The position numbers and the translations under genes are program-made. A stretch of DNA of 64,000 bases from Symbiodinium sp. CCMP2592 (lineage: Eukaryota > Sar > Dinophyceae > Suessiales > Symbiodiniaceae). The notes beneath the pieces were generated by a model. It worked only from the letters and a program-made list of their open reading frames with translations. It made no database searches and was not told the DNA's origin. Where the stretch lies: the NCBI GenBank assembly GCA_905221615.1, contig CAJNDT010003535.1, forward strand, positions 560,001 through 624,000, read 5' to 3'. Positions 11,192 through 20,325 of this stretch are shown here, piece by piece; the stretch's first letter is position 1; every line of letters starts with the position of its first letter.

Positions 11192-12078
11192 GACAACCCA
11201 TGCCCTAAACCCTTATAAACCTTCAAGCCCGACAATTGAAACCGACTCTGTTGTCCGTTAAACCAAAGCTTGACCTACAGTCTGCATTGAAGTCCCTTGT
11301 GTGGGCTGCCTTATAGGACCCTAACTTGGCTAAACAATTGGTTCAACCAAGAAGAATAAAGAGTAATGGAGACGAAACGATACGAAACGTATAGCCTAAA
11401 ATCCGTCAAATCTAGAACAGTCTATGTTAGGCCGAGGGGAAGCCTTTAACCCGAAAGCCCCAAACCCTTGTTGCTTGTTGCAGCCTGGGGGAAGTAGCGG
11501 AGTGAACCGCGGCTTTGGGTCTAGAGTTGACACATGCAGCGGCGTTGGGTTTGATGTTTGGGGGGGGTGGTCAGACGTGGGGTTGGGTCTGATACCACCG
11601 CCCACACATAAGTCTGTTCCCCAGGAGAAGGGGGTGACCATGTGGAAACAAGCGCCTTGTGATGCACAGGTGCCTCGTTGTGAAAATGAGATGTTCTGGC
11701 ATGGGTTCCGGAGTTGGTGTCTTCTGTACAGGCTCAGGCAATTCGAAATAGTATCCCTTCTGTATAGTGTTGATTGTAATTATAGGGGTATAATGTACCG
11801 CAGAACTCTAAACCCCTGCGAAGACCCAGTATATTGTGGTTTAAAGATAGCATGCAAACACTTGAGCGCTACGACCAGAAACCCGGATGGAGGAACCCTT
11901 GCGGGCCAAATATGAAGGTCTGCAGACCCTTAAGCCCTAAGCCCTCAAACCCCGAATCCTAAACTCCTACACCCCCCAAACCCTAAAACCCCTAAACTCC
12001 CTCCAAACCCTGAACCCCCAAACTCCCAAACTTCCGTCCCGAAGCAACTTCCGTCCCTAAGCTTCCCTAAACACTAAG

Positions 12079-12168
12079 ACCGAAGCCGTAGCGCTGGAGG
12101 CCTGGAACTGCTCCGCACAGCCCTGCGATGCCTACGAAAAGGCGAGACGGATCTGCCCCTCAGCTCAT
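12079..12168 (+). CDS. Exon-like segment next to family-B element
   Basis: After ACTAAG, the frame reads TEAVALEAWNCSAQPCDAYE then KARRICPSAH. A GC donor (GCAGATCCCAG) would fit at 12169, 11 bases before a family-B element. Third-position GC bias and composition are protein-like. Function unknown. Confidence 0.42.
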
Positions 12169-12179
12169 GCAGATCCCAG

Positions 12180-12247
12180 AGACTCCAATATCCCTTAATT
12201 TCTATAACTTAGGGTATATTCCTTAATTAAGGGATATTGGAGTCTCT
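12180..12247. mobile_element. Family-B inverted-repeat element (B1)
   Basis: AGACTCCAATATCCCTTAAT at the left and ATTAAGGGATATTGGAGTCT at the right form a near-perfect inverted repeat with a short core. Partial B arms recur at 12270-12380. Confidence 0.8.
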
Positions 12248-12386
12248 GGGATGTTGCTTGGGTCCCACGGACTCCAGCATCCCTTAATTCACTAAGCAAT
12301 ACTCAGGGTTGGGGCTCCTTTAAGGGATCCTTTAAGGGATCTTTAGGGTTTAGGGTTTATGGGACTCCAATATCCCTTAACTTTTT

Positions 12387-12827
12387 TTGCATTGCAACGG
12401 ACAGCAGAGTCGACAGACGCGTCCCAAAAATCATGCATTGAATTCAAAAACTCGAACGGCAGTATGCACTCACCCCGAGGAGACGGGTGGCGCAGAAATC
12501 TGCCAAGCGAGCGCGGAGCCTAACCCGGCAGCACTAAACGCCAAAAGCCGTATCTCCAGCGCTCAAACGCAAATTACAAAAGCCATGCCTTGCCTTTTAC
12601 ACTAGCGCTTGGCATTCCCTTGGGCGAGCCAGAAAAGCGCCTGTACTACAGATCCCACGGTCTACAGTCCAAAACGGAAGAAAAGGTATTCCTCTACAAC
12701 GGGCTCCATCAGGCGATCCTTTCCCCCAGAGCCCTCATACCAAGCCGCTGATTTGTGCAGTGACAGCGTGTGCACACGTCAGGGCCTAGCGAACACGGAA
12801 CAGCTGTCCGAACAAAGTGCACAAAAT
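12387..12827 (+). CDS. Open region of uncertain frame, one in-frame TAG
   Basis: One frame is open for about 147 codons apart from a single TAG at 12603-12605, and the other two forward frames are also largely open from 12560 on. The low stop density and GC content suggest exon sequence, but the frame cannot be chosen by eye. No motif was recognised. Confidence 0.25.
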
Positions 12828-12947
12828 TGAAAGGGGGACTGCAAAGAACCGTGGGACTACATGAACAGCACAACCTAAAGAGCTGCGGCGATTGTTATTC
12901 CGCAACCTCCCTACACAAGGTCTAAGGAAAAAGAGCTGCAGCAATTG

Positions 12948-14095
12948 TCATTCTGCACTCAACACGTCCTCACTTGAGTTCGAATCAGCTGAAGACCCCT
13001 CACTCTTCAGCAGGGCATTGGCAATGATGGCATAGGCCTTTGGTGCCGAGCAAGATTTCACGTCACACATCTCGTCTGTATGAGCGTCGCTCCGCAGCAC
13101 TCCGGTGAACGCATGGCCAAAGGTCAAAGTCTGCAAGCTGTTGGGTGGCTGAATTCCTCCAGGCTCCGGTTGAACGCATCACCAAGCGTCAGACGCAAGC
13201 TGCCGAGTCGTTGGCGGCCCTTTAGGCTCCGGTTGAACGCAAAACCAAGCGTCAAACTCCGCGGGCTGCTGGGTGGTTGGATGCACTCCCAGCTCTGGCT
13301 GACCGCATAGACAAGGGTCAAACTCTGAAAGCTGTTGGGCGGTTGACGACCCAACGGGCTCCGGTTGATCACGTCACGAAACGTCAGCCTCCGCAGGCTG
13401 TTGGGTCGTTGGCTGCCCACTAGGCTACGGCAGAATGCATAACCAAGCGTCAAACTCAGAAGGATGCTGGGTAGTTGGTTGCCATCTAAACACCGGCTGA
13501 AGGCATCATCAAACGTAGAACTCCGCAAGCTGCTGGGCAGCCGGCAGCCCTTTAGGCTCCGGTTGAATGTATAACCAAGCGACAGACTCCGCAGGCGGCT
13601 CGGTAGCTGGCTGTCCTCCAAACAGCGGTTGAAAGCACGGCCAAACATCAAGCTCTGCAGACTGCTGGGGAGTTGGATGCCCTCCGAACTGTTGCTGACC
13701 GACTCGCCAAACGTCAAGCTCGGCGGGCTGCTGGGGAGCCGGATACACTCCAAGCTGTGGTTGCATGCATAGCCAAACGACAAACTCTGCAAGCTGCTTG
13801 GTAATTGTATACCCTCCAGGCTCTGGTTGCACGATTCGCCAAACGTCCTGTGCAAGCTGCTGTGGAGTTGGATGCCTTCCAGACTCTGGTTGAACGCGAG
13901 GCCAGACGTCAAACTTTGCAACCTGCTGGGTAGTTGGATGTCTTCGAAGCTCTGGTTGACGGTACAGCCAAAAGTCAAGCCCTGCAAGCTGCGGGGAAGT
14001 TGGATGTCCTCGAGTAGGCGATCCCCAAGCATCGCGGCATGACCCTCGCCGAGCTTCCACACCACGTACGAGATCTCGGTCGTTCCCTTCTCCAT
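12948..14095 (-). pseudogene. FNIP/LRR-like repeat protein, frameshifted
   Basis: From ATG at 14095 the frame encodes about twelve 23-residue repeats of the form LPSSLQSLTFGYAFNQSLEG, matching the FNIP repeat pattern known from Dictyostelium and common as LRR-like arrays in protists. These repeats form solenoids used for protein binding. The first 35 residues before the repeats are not recognised. Near 13155 one G is missing from a GGG run, so the frame ends at 13124. The repeat consensus resumes in another frame (LQTLTFGHAFTG) and continues to a TGA at 12948 with a non-repeat tail ending SNSSEDVLSAE. Either a recent frameshift or a base-call error. Two 29-bp imperfect duplicates lie downstream at 12877 and 12928. 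Confidence 0.75.
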
Positions 14096-14146
14096 TGGAG
14101 CAAATGCATGGGAACTGGGGCTCTACGACATGCCTCGCTGATGAGG

Positions 14147-14265
14147 AAATTCGGGCCCTATCCCTTAACTAAGGAATATACTTTTAAATCATATTAGGGG
14201 CCTTATTACATTTAAGGTATAACATTCCTTGATTAAGGTTAAGGGGTCTTGGAGTCCCTGGGTTT
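14147..14265. mobile_element. Family-B inverted-repeat element, degenerate
   Basis: Contains TATCCCTTAACTAAGGAATA and AAGGGGTCTTGGAGTCCCTGG arms just upstream of the FNIP gene. Confidence 0.5.
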
Positions 14266-14405
14266 CATACCGGTTCCACAAGGGGTTTAGGGTTCAAGCT
14301 GAAGAGTGTATGGACTTACGGTTTTGGGTCCAGGGGGGAAGTCATTTTTTTTGATGCAGCCTTTTAACTTGGTTTGGGTCTTTTGCTTTCGGGCTCAGGG
14401 CTCAG

Positions 14406-15600
14406 GTGAAGCTGCGGACAGCTGTGATCACGAGCCTAAGGAGGGTTTCCATTAACCCACACATAGCTCCTGTCAAAAACGAGCTGCAAATCCACTTTCC
14501 ACCCTGTCAGACAAGCAAGTTTTCTCGTAAAATCCCGAAACCCCAAACCGCAAAACAACAAAACAGACACAACTCTAAATCTAAACCCTAAACCCTAATC
14601 CTGAACCCTAAACCCCAAACATCGCCTAAAACTCAGGTGCGGCTTCCCTGCGAGAAGAAGGCTACCCGTGCCTTGGGTTCGAGTGGGAAGACGGCAGACC
14701 AAGAGCCAAACTTGGGGGGGTGATTTAGGAGTTTAGGGTTTAGGGCTTTGGGGGTGAAGGTTTCAGGATTCAGGGGATTTACGATTTCGGGCTTTAGGTT
14801 TAAGGTGCCGGGCTTTTGGGGTTTTAGGGTTTAGGGTTTAGTTTAGGTTTTGCCACTCTTCTTACAGTCCAAAAGAGTGGGGGGGGTTGGAAGAGGGGAA
14901 GCCCTGATATTTGTTCTCAGCTGTTTTTTTCGTATGCTCCTGACAGTTGTAGTTGGTTCGACATGCAACACGCCGCTACCCTAAGCCTAAACCCCAAAGT
15001 TAGCATATATCAATCCGAACCGCCCCCCTGAGACCCCCGACCTGTTACATGCTCCCGTCGGCTTTTTCCGCATTGTAGAGGCCAGAGATTTGGAGCATCT
15101 TCATGTTCGTGCCCTTGCATGTCCCGGGGCCAGCCTTATCTCCTGTTTTCAACTTCTCTGCATACCCGAGAGGCTACGAGCTTCAAAGTTGGAATTTCAG
15201 CGTCGGGTGAATTCCCAGGCTCATGAAGGGGACCTGAACCTCTGAGTTGTAGGAATTCGTAGATGAAACCACCGCACTAGATAATAGAGCCAAACTTGGG
15301 GGGTGATTCAGGAGTTTAGGGTTTAGGGCTTTGGGGGTGAAGGTTTCAGGATTTTGATGAAGATCCCAACGAGTTGAAGAAGAACCTTCAACAGCCAAAG
15401 TTGATGTGAACATCCAGCTTCTAGATGGGAGTTTCCGAAAATTAGGGGTACCTTATTTTGGGGTCCTGATAACAAGGATCCTACTATTTAGGGTACTGTA
15501 TTAGGGTCCCCTATTTTCGGAAACTCCCACATGCAGATATGTCAGCTGTTGCACTGGCATCCGTAGATGTCTCACCTAGCAGGGATCACCAAAACTCTTC
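14406..15600 (+). CDS. Cluster of exon-like segments, unknown protein
   Basis: Five or six plausible plus-strand exons lie close together: 14406-14510 (VKLRTAVITSLRRVSINPHI...), about 14635-14715 (SLREEGYPCLGFEWEDGRPR), 14867-14985 after CTTCTTACAG (PDICSQLFFSYAPDSCSWFD), 15031-15242 (about 70 codons, containing HAPVGFFRIVEARDLEHLHV), 15368-15424 (EEEPSTAKVDVNIQLL) and 15534-15600, which ends in a GTAAGT donor. The last two are separated by family-A element A2, and splicing it out keeps the frame. The stretch with FFRIVEARDL faintly resembles the start of a C2 domain. Not all phases were proven. Confidence 0.4.
15427..15529. mobile_element. Family-A introner-like element (A2)
   Basis: GGGAGTTTCCGAAAATTAGG at the left pairs with CCCCTATTTTCGGAAACTCCC at the right. 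The interior also pairs (GGGTCCT...AAGGATCC). Flanks are CTTCTAGAT and ACATGCAGAT, so the ends share an AT/GAT direct repeat. Confidence 0.9.
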
Positions 15601-15690
15601 CGTAAGTGTCCATGTGCCCAAGTAGTACATACTGTGGCCCCAAAGTGCTTATACTGGGACGACTTCACAGAGTATTTACTCTTTGGGCCT
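15601..15690. mobile_element. Family-E element beginning at a GTAAGT donor
   Basis: Starts GTAAGTGTCCATGTGCCCAA, a family-E terminus, immediately after an exon-like frame. The right arm is degenerate. Confidence 0.5.
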
Positions 15691-16002
15691 CTTGTCTTTG
15701 GCCCGAGACTGGGGAGAGTCTGCAGACTTGCAAGAAACATCCCGGACCCAGAACCGCAAGGGGCGAGAGAAGGGCCGATATTGGGGGGTTGAGGGTTTAG
15801 GGTTGAAGGTTTTTGCGATTTGGGGGTTTGTATGACTGGGTTGAGGGGTTCAGGGTCCTACTGAGTGGTTCGTCCTTCTTTTGCGAGATGATGTGTGCTG
15901 CAACCAAGGTGCTATTTCTATCCACCAAGCGAGGAGGTGGGTGTGCTTGCAATGCTACGGTTGAGGGGTACATGCATAACCCTAAACCCTCAACGAAAAC
16001 CC

Positions 16003-16341
16003 TAAGCCATTATAGCCCTGAGCTTGCTTGTCCTTTGCATCACTAGTCCTCGGTTGAGCGAATATTGGATCAGTCCTGAAACTTACGTAGCTATCGCGAC
16101 AAAGCCGAAAGTAACCCATACACTCCCATGCATCATTCTTAAGACATCCTAAACCCCAAACCTCCTGTGTTTTTAGACATATAACCAAGAAACCACACAT
16201 CGGAACTAGTTTGGGGAGTACACTTAAACCACGTCTTCAGAAGCTCTTTCTTTCCAGCCGAGGCCGGAATGCGCGATTCGCCTTTCGAGTACCCGGAGCT
16301 GGCTCACGATCAGTTCACGAACTTGTCAGGTCTGCTCGTGG
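16003..16341 (+). CDS. Exon-like segments (membrane-type and acidic)
   Basis: About 16003-16147 is open for 48 codons and starts hydrophobic (IIALSLLVLCI), continuing LSEYWISPETYVAIATKPKV. 16258-16341, after TTTCTTTCCAG, reads EAGMRDSPFEYPELAHDQFT then NLSGLLV, with a GT at 16342 and family-B element B2 starting six bases later. Phase between the two was not established. Confidence 0.4.
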
Positions 16342-16347
16342 GTTCAC

Positions 16348-16450
16348 AGAGACTCCAAAATCCCTTAATTAAGGAATATTCCTTAAGTTATAGTAGGATC
16401 CCTTATATGATTTAGGGTATATTCCCTAATTAAGGAATATTGGAGTCTCT
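16348..16450. mobile_element. Family-B inverted-repeat element (B2)
   Basis: AGAGACTCCAAAATCCCTTA and AATATTGGAGTCTCT ends, core with GGATCC. It abuts a family-C element on the right. Confidence 0.85.
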
Positions 16451-16460
16451 GTGTTTACAG

Positions 16461-16795
16461 TACTTGGAGGTTCATGGGTAGTTATAAGGTTTCCTTAAGT
16501 TAAGGGTCCCTTTAAAGGGATCTATAGGGATTCTGTAAGGGTATAGGGTTCAGGGCTCTACTTGGAGTTTCATGGGTAGTTATAAGTTAGAAGGGCCCCC
16601 CCCCGCCCTGTAATAGTGATTACAAGGATTGTATTAGGGCCCTAATACAATCCTTATAATCGCTATTACAGGGTGGGGGCCCCTTCTAGGGTTTACAGTA
16701 CTTGGAGGTTCATGAAATGGGGTTATAAGTCCCCTGATATGGGTTATATGTATAGCTACCCCACTCATAACCCTACTTCGAACTACCCATGAACC
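16461..16795. mobile_element. Family-C inverted-repeat cluster (C1)
   Basis: Arms ACTTGGAGGTTCATGGGTAG and ACTACCCATGAACCTCC. The interior holds a second direct copy of the arm (16560), a long inner inverted repeat (CTAATACAATCCTTATAATC on both strands, 16600-16670) and a third arm (16690). Confidence 0.8.
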
Positions 16796-17022
16796 TCCGA
16801 GTAGAAGCCCATTTAGTGTTTAGGGTTAAGTTGGAAACCCGGTAGCTGCAATCCTTAAGAGTAATGTATAGGGAATCGCAGCACTGTCACTAGTTGGCTT
16901 TGATCCGGTTTCAATTTTATTACGGTGTTTACCATAGGGTGTTAGGGCTCTTTGTGGGGCGGTTTTACGGCAGCGTTTAGGAGGTCTCGTAGGGGCATCC
17001 ATCATTTGGTGCGGGTCAAGAT

Positions 17023-17430
17023 GTGCTGATTTTGGTGCAGTACCGCAAGAGTAGTGTGTGGGTGCGGAGGATTCGTGCTGTTGTCAAGCGTTCTAGTTCC
17101 GGTAGATTGTACCCCAGAATCAGAAACCTCAAACCTAAACGAACGAATCGGGTTTGGGAGAGGGTCGAGGATATTTCGCTCATGGAACCCGACAACTGGT
17201 TCTGCGGGTTGGGTCGGAAAGGTTCGTGTCGGTGTCGATTTCCAGAACATCCTGATGATGCCAAGCCCGTAATACAAGCCCTATGAACCCGCAAAACCCT
17301 AGACCCTAAAGCCTGCATGGATTGTTTCCCTGAGCTTGCTCGAAGAACGACTTGCGCCGCAAGGTTTCGCCTTGGGTTATACGGGGACGTTCATATTTGT
17401 GTGCTGGCAACTTGTCTAAGCGCCGGAGGG
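17023..17430 (+). CDS. Exon-like segments, unknown
   Basis: 17023-17286 is open for 87 codons, with VWERVEDISLMEPDNWFCGL. 17312-17427, after CCTAAAG, reads CMDCFPELARRTTCAARFRL then YGDVHICVLATCLSAGG. Overlapping alternatives exist in other frames. 17602-17730 is a further open stretch (EFDKVLMSATPKYACA before TGA). Confidence 0.3.
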
Positions 17431-18031
17431 GGGAAGTTTAGAGTTTAGGGTTGGGGGGAGGAGCTTTGTGACGGTTTTAACAAGTACTAGTAGGTTTTAG
17501 GTTTCTTGACGGGTTGCCTCACTAAGAGAAGGGATTCAGGGTCCTTGAAGAGTAATGTTCTAGAGTAGTTAAGGTTATAATCTTTTCACGGGGTTTCATA
17601 ATGGGCATTCTGGGCTCAGTGGGTCTTGAAATCAAGGGTGCTTGGTTTGGGTGTCCTCGGAGGAGAGGGCCCCTCTCATGCGGAGTTCGATAAAGTGCTG
17701 ATGTCTGCAACTCCCAAGTATGCGTGTGCCTGAACCCGAAACTTCGCATTTGCTACAAAAAAAGTCGAAACCCTAAGCTTCCCTAAGACCCAAGTTTGAA
17801 GGCCTAAACCGGACACTTAGCTAAACCCAAGCTGGAAATTTGCCAGATATAAAAACCGCTAAGCCCTAAATCGCACAGTAGAATCAGCAGAGTCCAGGAA
17901 GTTGGGACATCAGCATCCTCATACCCTTCAGGTCAAGTATAGGGAATCTTCGCACTAATCATTCTGAACCCTTTTTTGGAGTTCCCTAAACCCGAAAACC
18001 TTAACACCAAAACCGTAAACCGACAAGCTGG

Positions 18032-18148
18032 ACCTACAGTACCTATAGCCTCCATTGTAGTTCCTTTTCCAGGTTTTACCAAATATATAATTAGGGTCCT
18101 GTAAGGTAACGCCGAAAACGAACTGCATGCAATGGAGACTATAGGTAG
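18032..18148. mobile_element. Family-D inverted-repeat element (D1)
   Basis: CCTATAGCCTCCATTGTAGT and TGCAATGGAGACTATAGG ends with GTTCCTTTT / GAACTGC inner arms. An exon-like segment (NRDLKAFRPHRRAPGH, donor GTGCCA) follows at 18155-18208. Confidence 0.88.
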
Positions 18149-18420
18149 GGGTCTAAGAACCGGGATCTCAAAGCATTTCGGCCGCATAGGCGGGCTCCTG
18201 GTCATAGCTCAGGTGCCAGGTATGCAGGCTTTATGGGGTGGGGGTTTATCGAAGGGGAAAGGGAGGGACCCTTAATGGGGAGCCCTACCCCCTACCCTCT
18301 AATGGGCTACAAAATTAAAAATGGGTATATAATGGCTACATTAAGGGTATATACCTAGGGGTCCTTATTAAGGGTCCCTCTTTTTACCCTTGGAGTTTAG
18401 GCCTTCGGGTTTAGGGTTTT

Positions 18421-18559
18421 ACGGCTGATGGGTTTACTATTTACGTTTGCCACGATGAGCCAGCTTTCAAGCCGTATGAGAGGCGTTTGCAGGACTATTC
18501 CGTACCCGGAAGGGGCGTCCAAAAAATGGGCGACTCTAGTGTGGAATCAAAAGGACAAG
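18421..18559 (+). CDS. Exon-like segment, unknown
   Basis: Frame ADGFTIYVCHDEPAFKPYER then RLQDYSVPGRGVQKMGDSSV, followed by a G|GTATCG donor at 18560. Another frame is also open for 77 codons across it, so the frame choice is tentative. Confidence 0.35.
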
Positions 18560-18807
18560 GTATCGTCTTGTGACACGCTCGCAAGGATAGCTCATGCCCT
18601 TTTATACGAATCCGCCACATGCTCTGGCTGTCAGCACAAGACAAGAAAGCCTAAGCCCTGAAACCTAAACCCTAAAGAGTGTCTGCAAGCATTGACCCAT
18701 GAGCCTTGAAGCAATCCATGCGAGGGATCGTTTAGGGTTTAGGGTTTAGGTTCCTGGAGAACAACAGCAGAAGCCACTTCCAGCCAAAATCTGACGTCCA
18801 CGACATA

Positions 18808-19016
18808 GGAGTTTCCGAAAATGGGGTACCCTAATAAACTACCCTAAATAGTAGGATCCTCATTATAAGGACCCCGCAAAAAATTACCCTTAATTGTTCG
18901 GAAACTCTAAACAAAAAAACCATTTAAAGACCCCTTATAGATCCCCTTAACGGAACCCTATTTAAGGATCCCTTCAAAGGAACCCTAAGGTACCCTTAAT
19001 TAAATCGGAAACTCCC
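18808..19016. mobile_element. Family-A element (A3), two-part
   Basis: GGAGTTTCCGAAAATGGGG at the left, an internal TTCGGAAACTC near 18900, and TCGGAAACTCCC at the right. Upstream 18749-18802 is protein-like (FLENNSRSHFQPKSDVH); downstream 19021-19075 likewise (HELLRMAPGALNCQNS). Confidence 0.85.
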
Positions 19017-19130
19017 ACATGCACGAACTCTTGAGGATGGCACCAGGAGCTCTGAACTGCCAAAACAGCAGGGTTTGGTCTAAGGGTCCATCTACTCATG
19101 GGTTTAGGGTTTAGAGTTTAGGGTTTAGGG

Positions 19131-19210
19131 TATACAATGGCGGTAAAGTACTCCCTATATAGGTACCTTGGGCCCAAAGTATATACTATTTGGGCACATG
19201 GACCCTTAGG
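19131..19210. mobile_element. Family-E element ending in TTAG
   Basis: The right end GGGCACATGGACCCTTAG is immediately followed by an open frame (LVHRKQVQGVLELQRV, 19213-19258), so the terminus could serve as the splice acceptor. Confidence 0.6.
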
Positions 19211-19263
19211 ATTGGTCCACCGAAAGCAAGTCCAGGGAGTATTGGAGTTGCAAAGGGTCTAAT

Positions 19264-19370
19264 GTAGGGGCCTGAATAATTAGAATGGGGCTTGGGGGCC
19301 CATGATACAAAGACTATGATAAGGAAGCCCAAAAATCGTAGTGGTAATTATTTAAGCCCCTATAGGTTGC
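19264..19370. mobile_element. Family-H inverted-repeat element
   Basis: GGGGCCTGAATAATTA and TAATTATTTAAGCCCC ends. Related copies at 48111-48186 and 52631-52741. Confidence 0.75.
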
Positions 19371-19509
19371 TAGGTGGTTGGGTGGCCTAGAACCGAACAA
19401 CGAGGTTGAACAACTAGTGAGAAGCACACCCTGTAAGCCGTTTACTGCTGCTTGTACATAATATAGCTCTAGTAGAACATACCCCGAGCAGTCTGCGCGA
19501 ATCATTCAG

Positions 19510-19933
19510 GTTCCTTCTAAGCCCAGTAAGGTTGCTCCGACTACGACTCATCCAGCTGCAGCAGCGTGCTGCTGCTCGGAGATTGGCTTATTTGCTGATC
19601 TGTCGGTTGTGTTCATCAGGTCTTATGTGTGCGCCTGTCGTCTACGCCCCGTAGCAAAAGGAGTCTCAGACTGTTGCCGATTGAGCAAACGAAGGGCTTC
19701 AAGTGCTGCTTCTCAACTGTACGGGATTGGAGTCGGGCTCTTTTTCAAAGCATCGCCTTTCGCAAGTATAGTAATAACATCGGTATTCGTTCAATTTTCA
19801 TTACCTTCAGCACAATTTACACAAATAAGGCTATTTGAGCTGATCGCAACAACTGCTGCTGCTGCTGCTGCTACTACTACTACTACTGCTACCACTACTA
19901 CTGCTACTACTGCCACCACCCCGACTCCTACTC
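19510..19933 (+). pseudogene. Host open frame, 5' part, broken by copia insertion
   Basis: After ATTCAG an uninterrupted frame of 141 codons (VPSKPSKVAPTTTHPAAAAC..., later LYGIGVGLFFKASPFASIVI) leads into an Ala/Thr tract encoded by CTG/CTA triplets. It is then cut by the LTR, which introduces TGA. Removing the element and one copy of the TACTC duplication joins it in frame to 30050-30198. Function unknown; the triplet tract warns that part of this could be microsatellite. Confidence 0.5.
19929..19933. other. Left copy of 5-bp target-site duplication (TACTC)
   Basis: TACTC precedes the 5'-TG of the left LTR and recurs after the CA-3' end of the right LTR at 30045-30049. Confidence 0.9.
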
Positions 19934-20289
19934 TGTGAAAGTCTTGAAGGGCTTGAGGAGTTCGAACGGGTTCGTCTTCGGTACAACGTGGTTGTCGAAA
20001 GGCTCACGGCGCCTTAAAACCAGCTCTCGACCATCAACCCTTCGCGCACTCCTATCGAATTTTTCCACGCAAGAGCATGTCAGCAAGCTTCTTTACAGTG
20101 CCTGCTATGCCAGTGACGGCTGTGCTTCTGCCGATCATGGCTGTGCTTCTGCTGATCATGCCTGTCTTTCTGCCGATCATGGCATGTTTTCCGCTTGAGC
20201 ATGCGGATCAGCAACGATCATTAACAGCTCCACTGTTAGTCTATACACATGACCGTTCAGACTCAAGGCTGCATGCAGAGGTTTCTTCA
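19934..20289 (-). repeat. 3' LTR of the copia element
   Basis: TGTGAAAGTC...GGTTTCTTCA on the plus strand, with TG...CA ends. Identical in length to the other LTR. Confidence 0.97.
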
Positions 20290-20298
20290 CCCCTCCTT
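20290..20298 (-). other. Polypurine tract
   Basis: On the minus strand AAGGAGGGG lies directly upstream of the 3' LTR, the expected place for plus-strand DNA priming. Confidence 0.85.
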
Positions 20299-20325
20299 GG
20301 TGGCGACGTCAGTCGCTTCACCATC

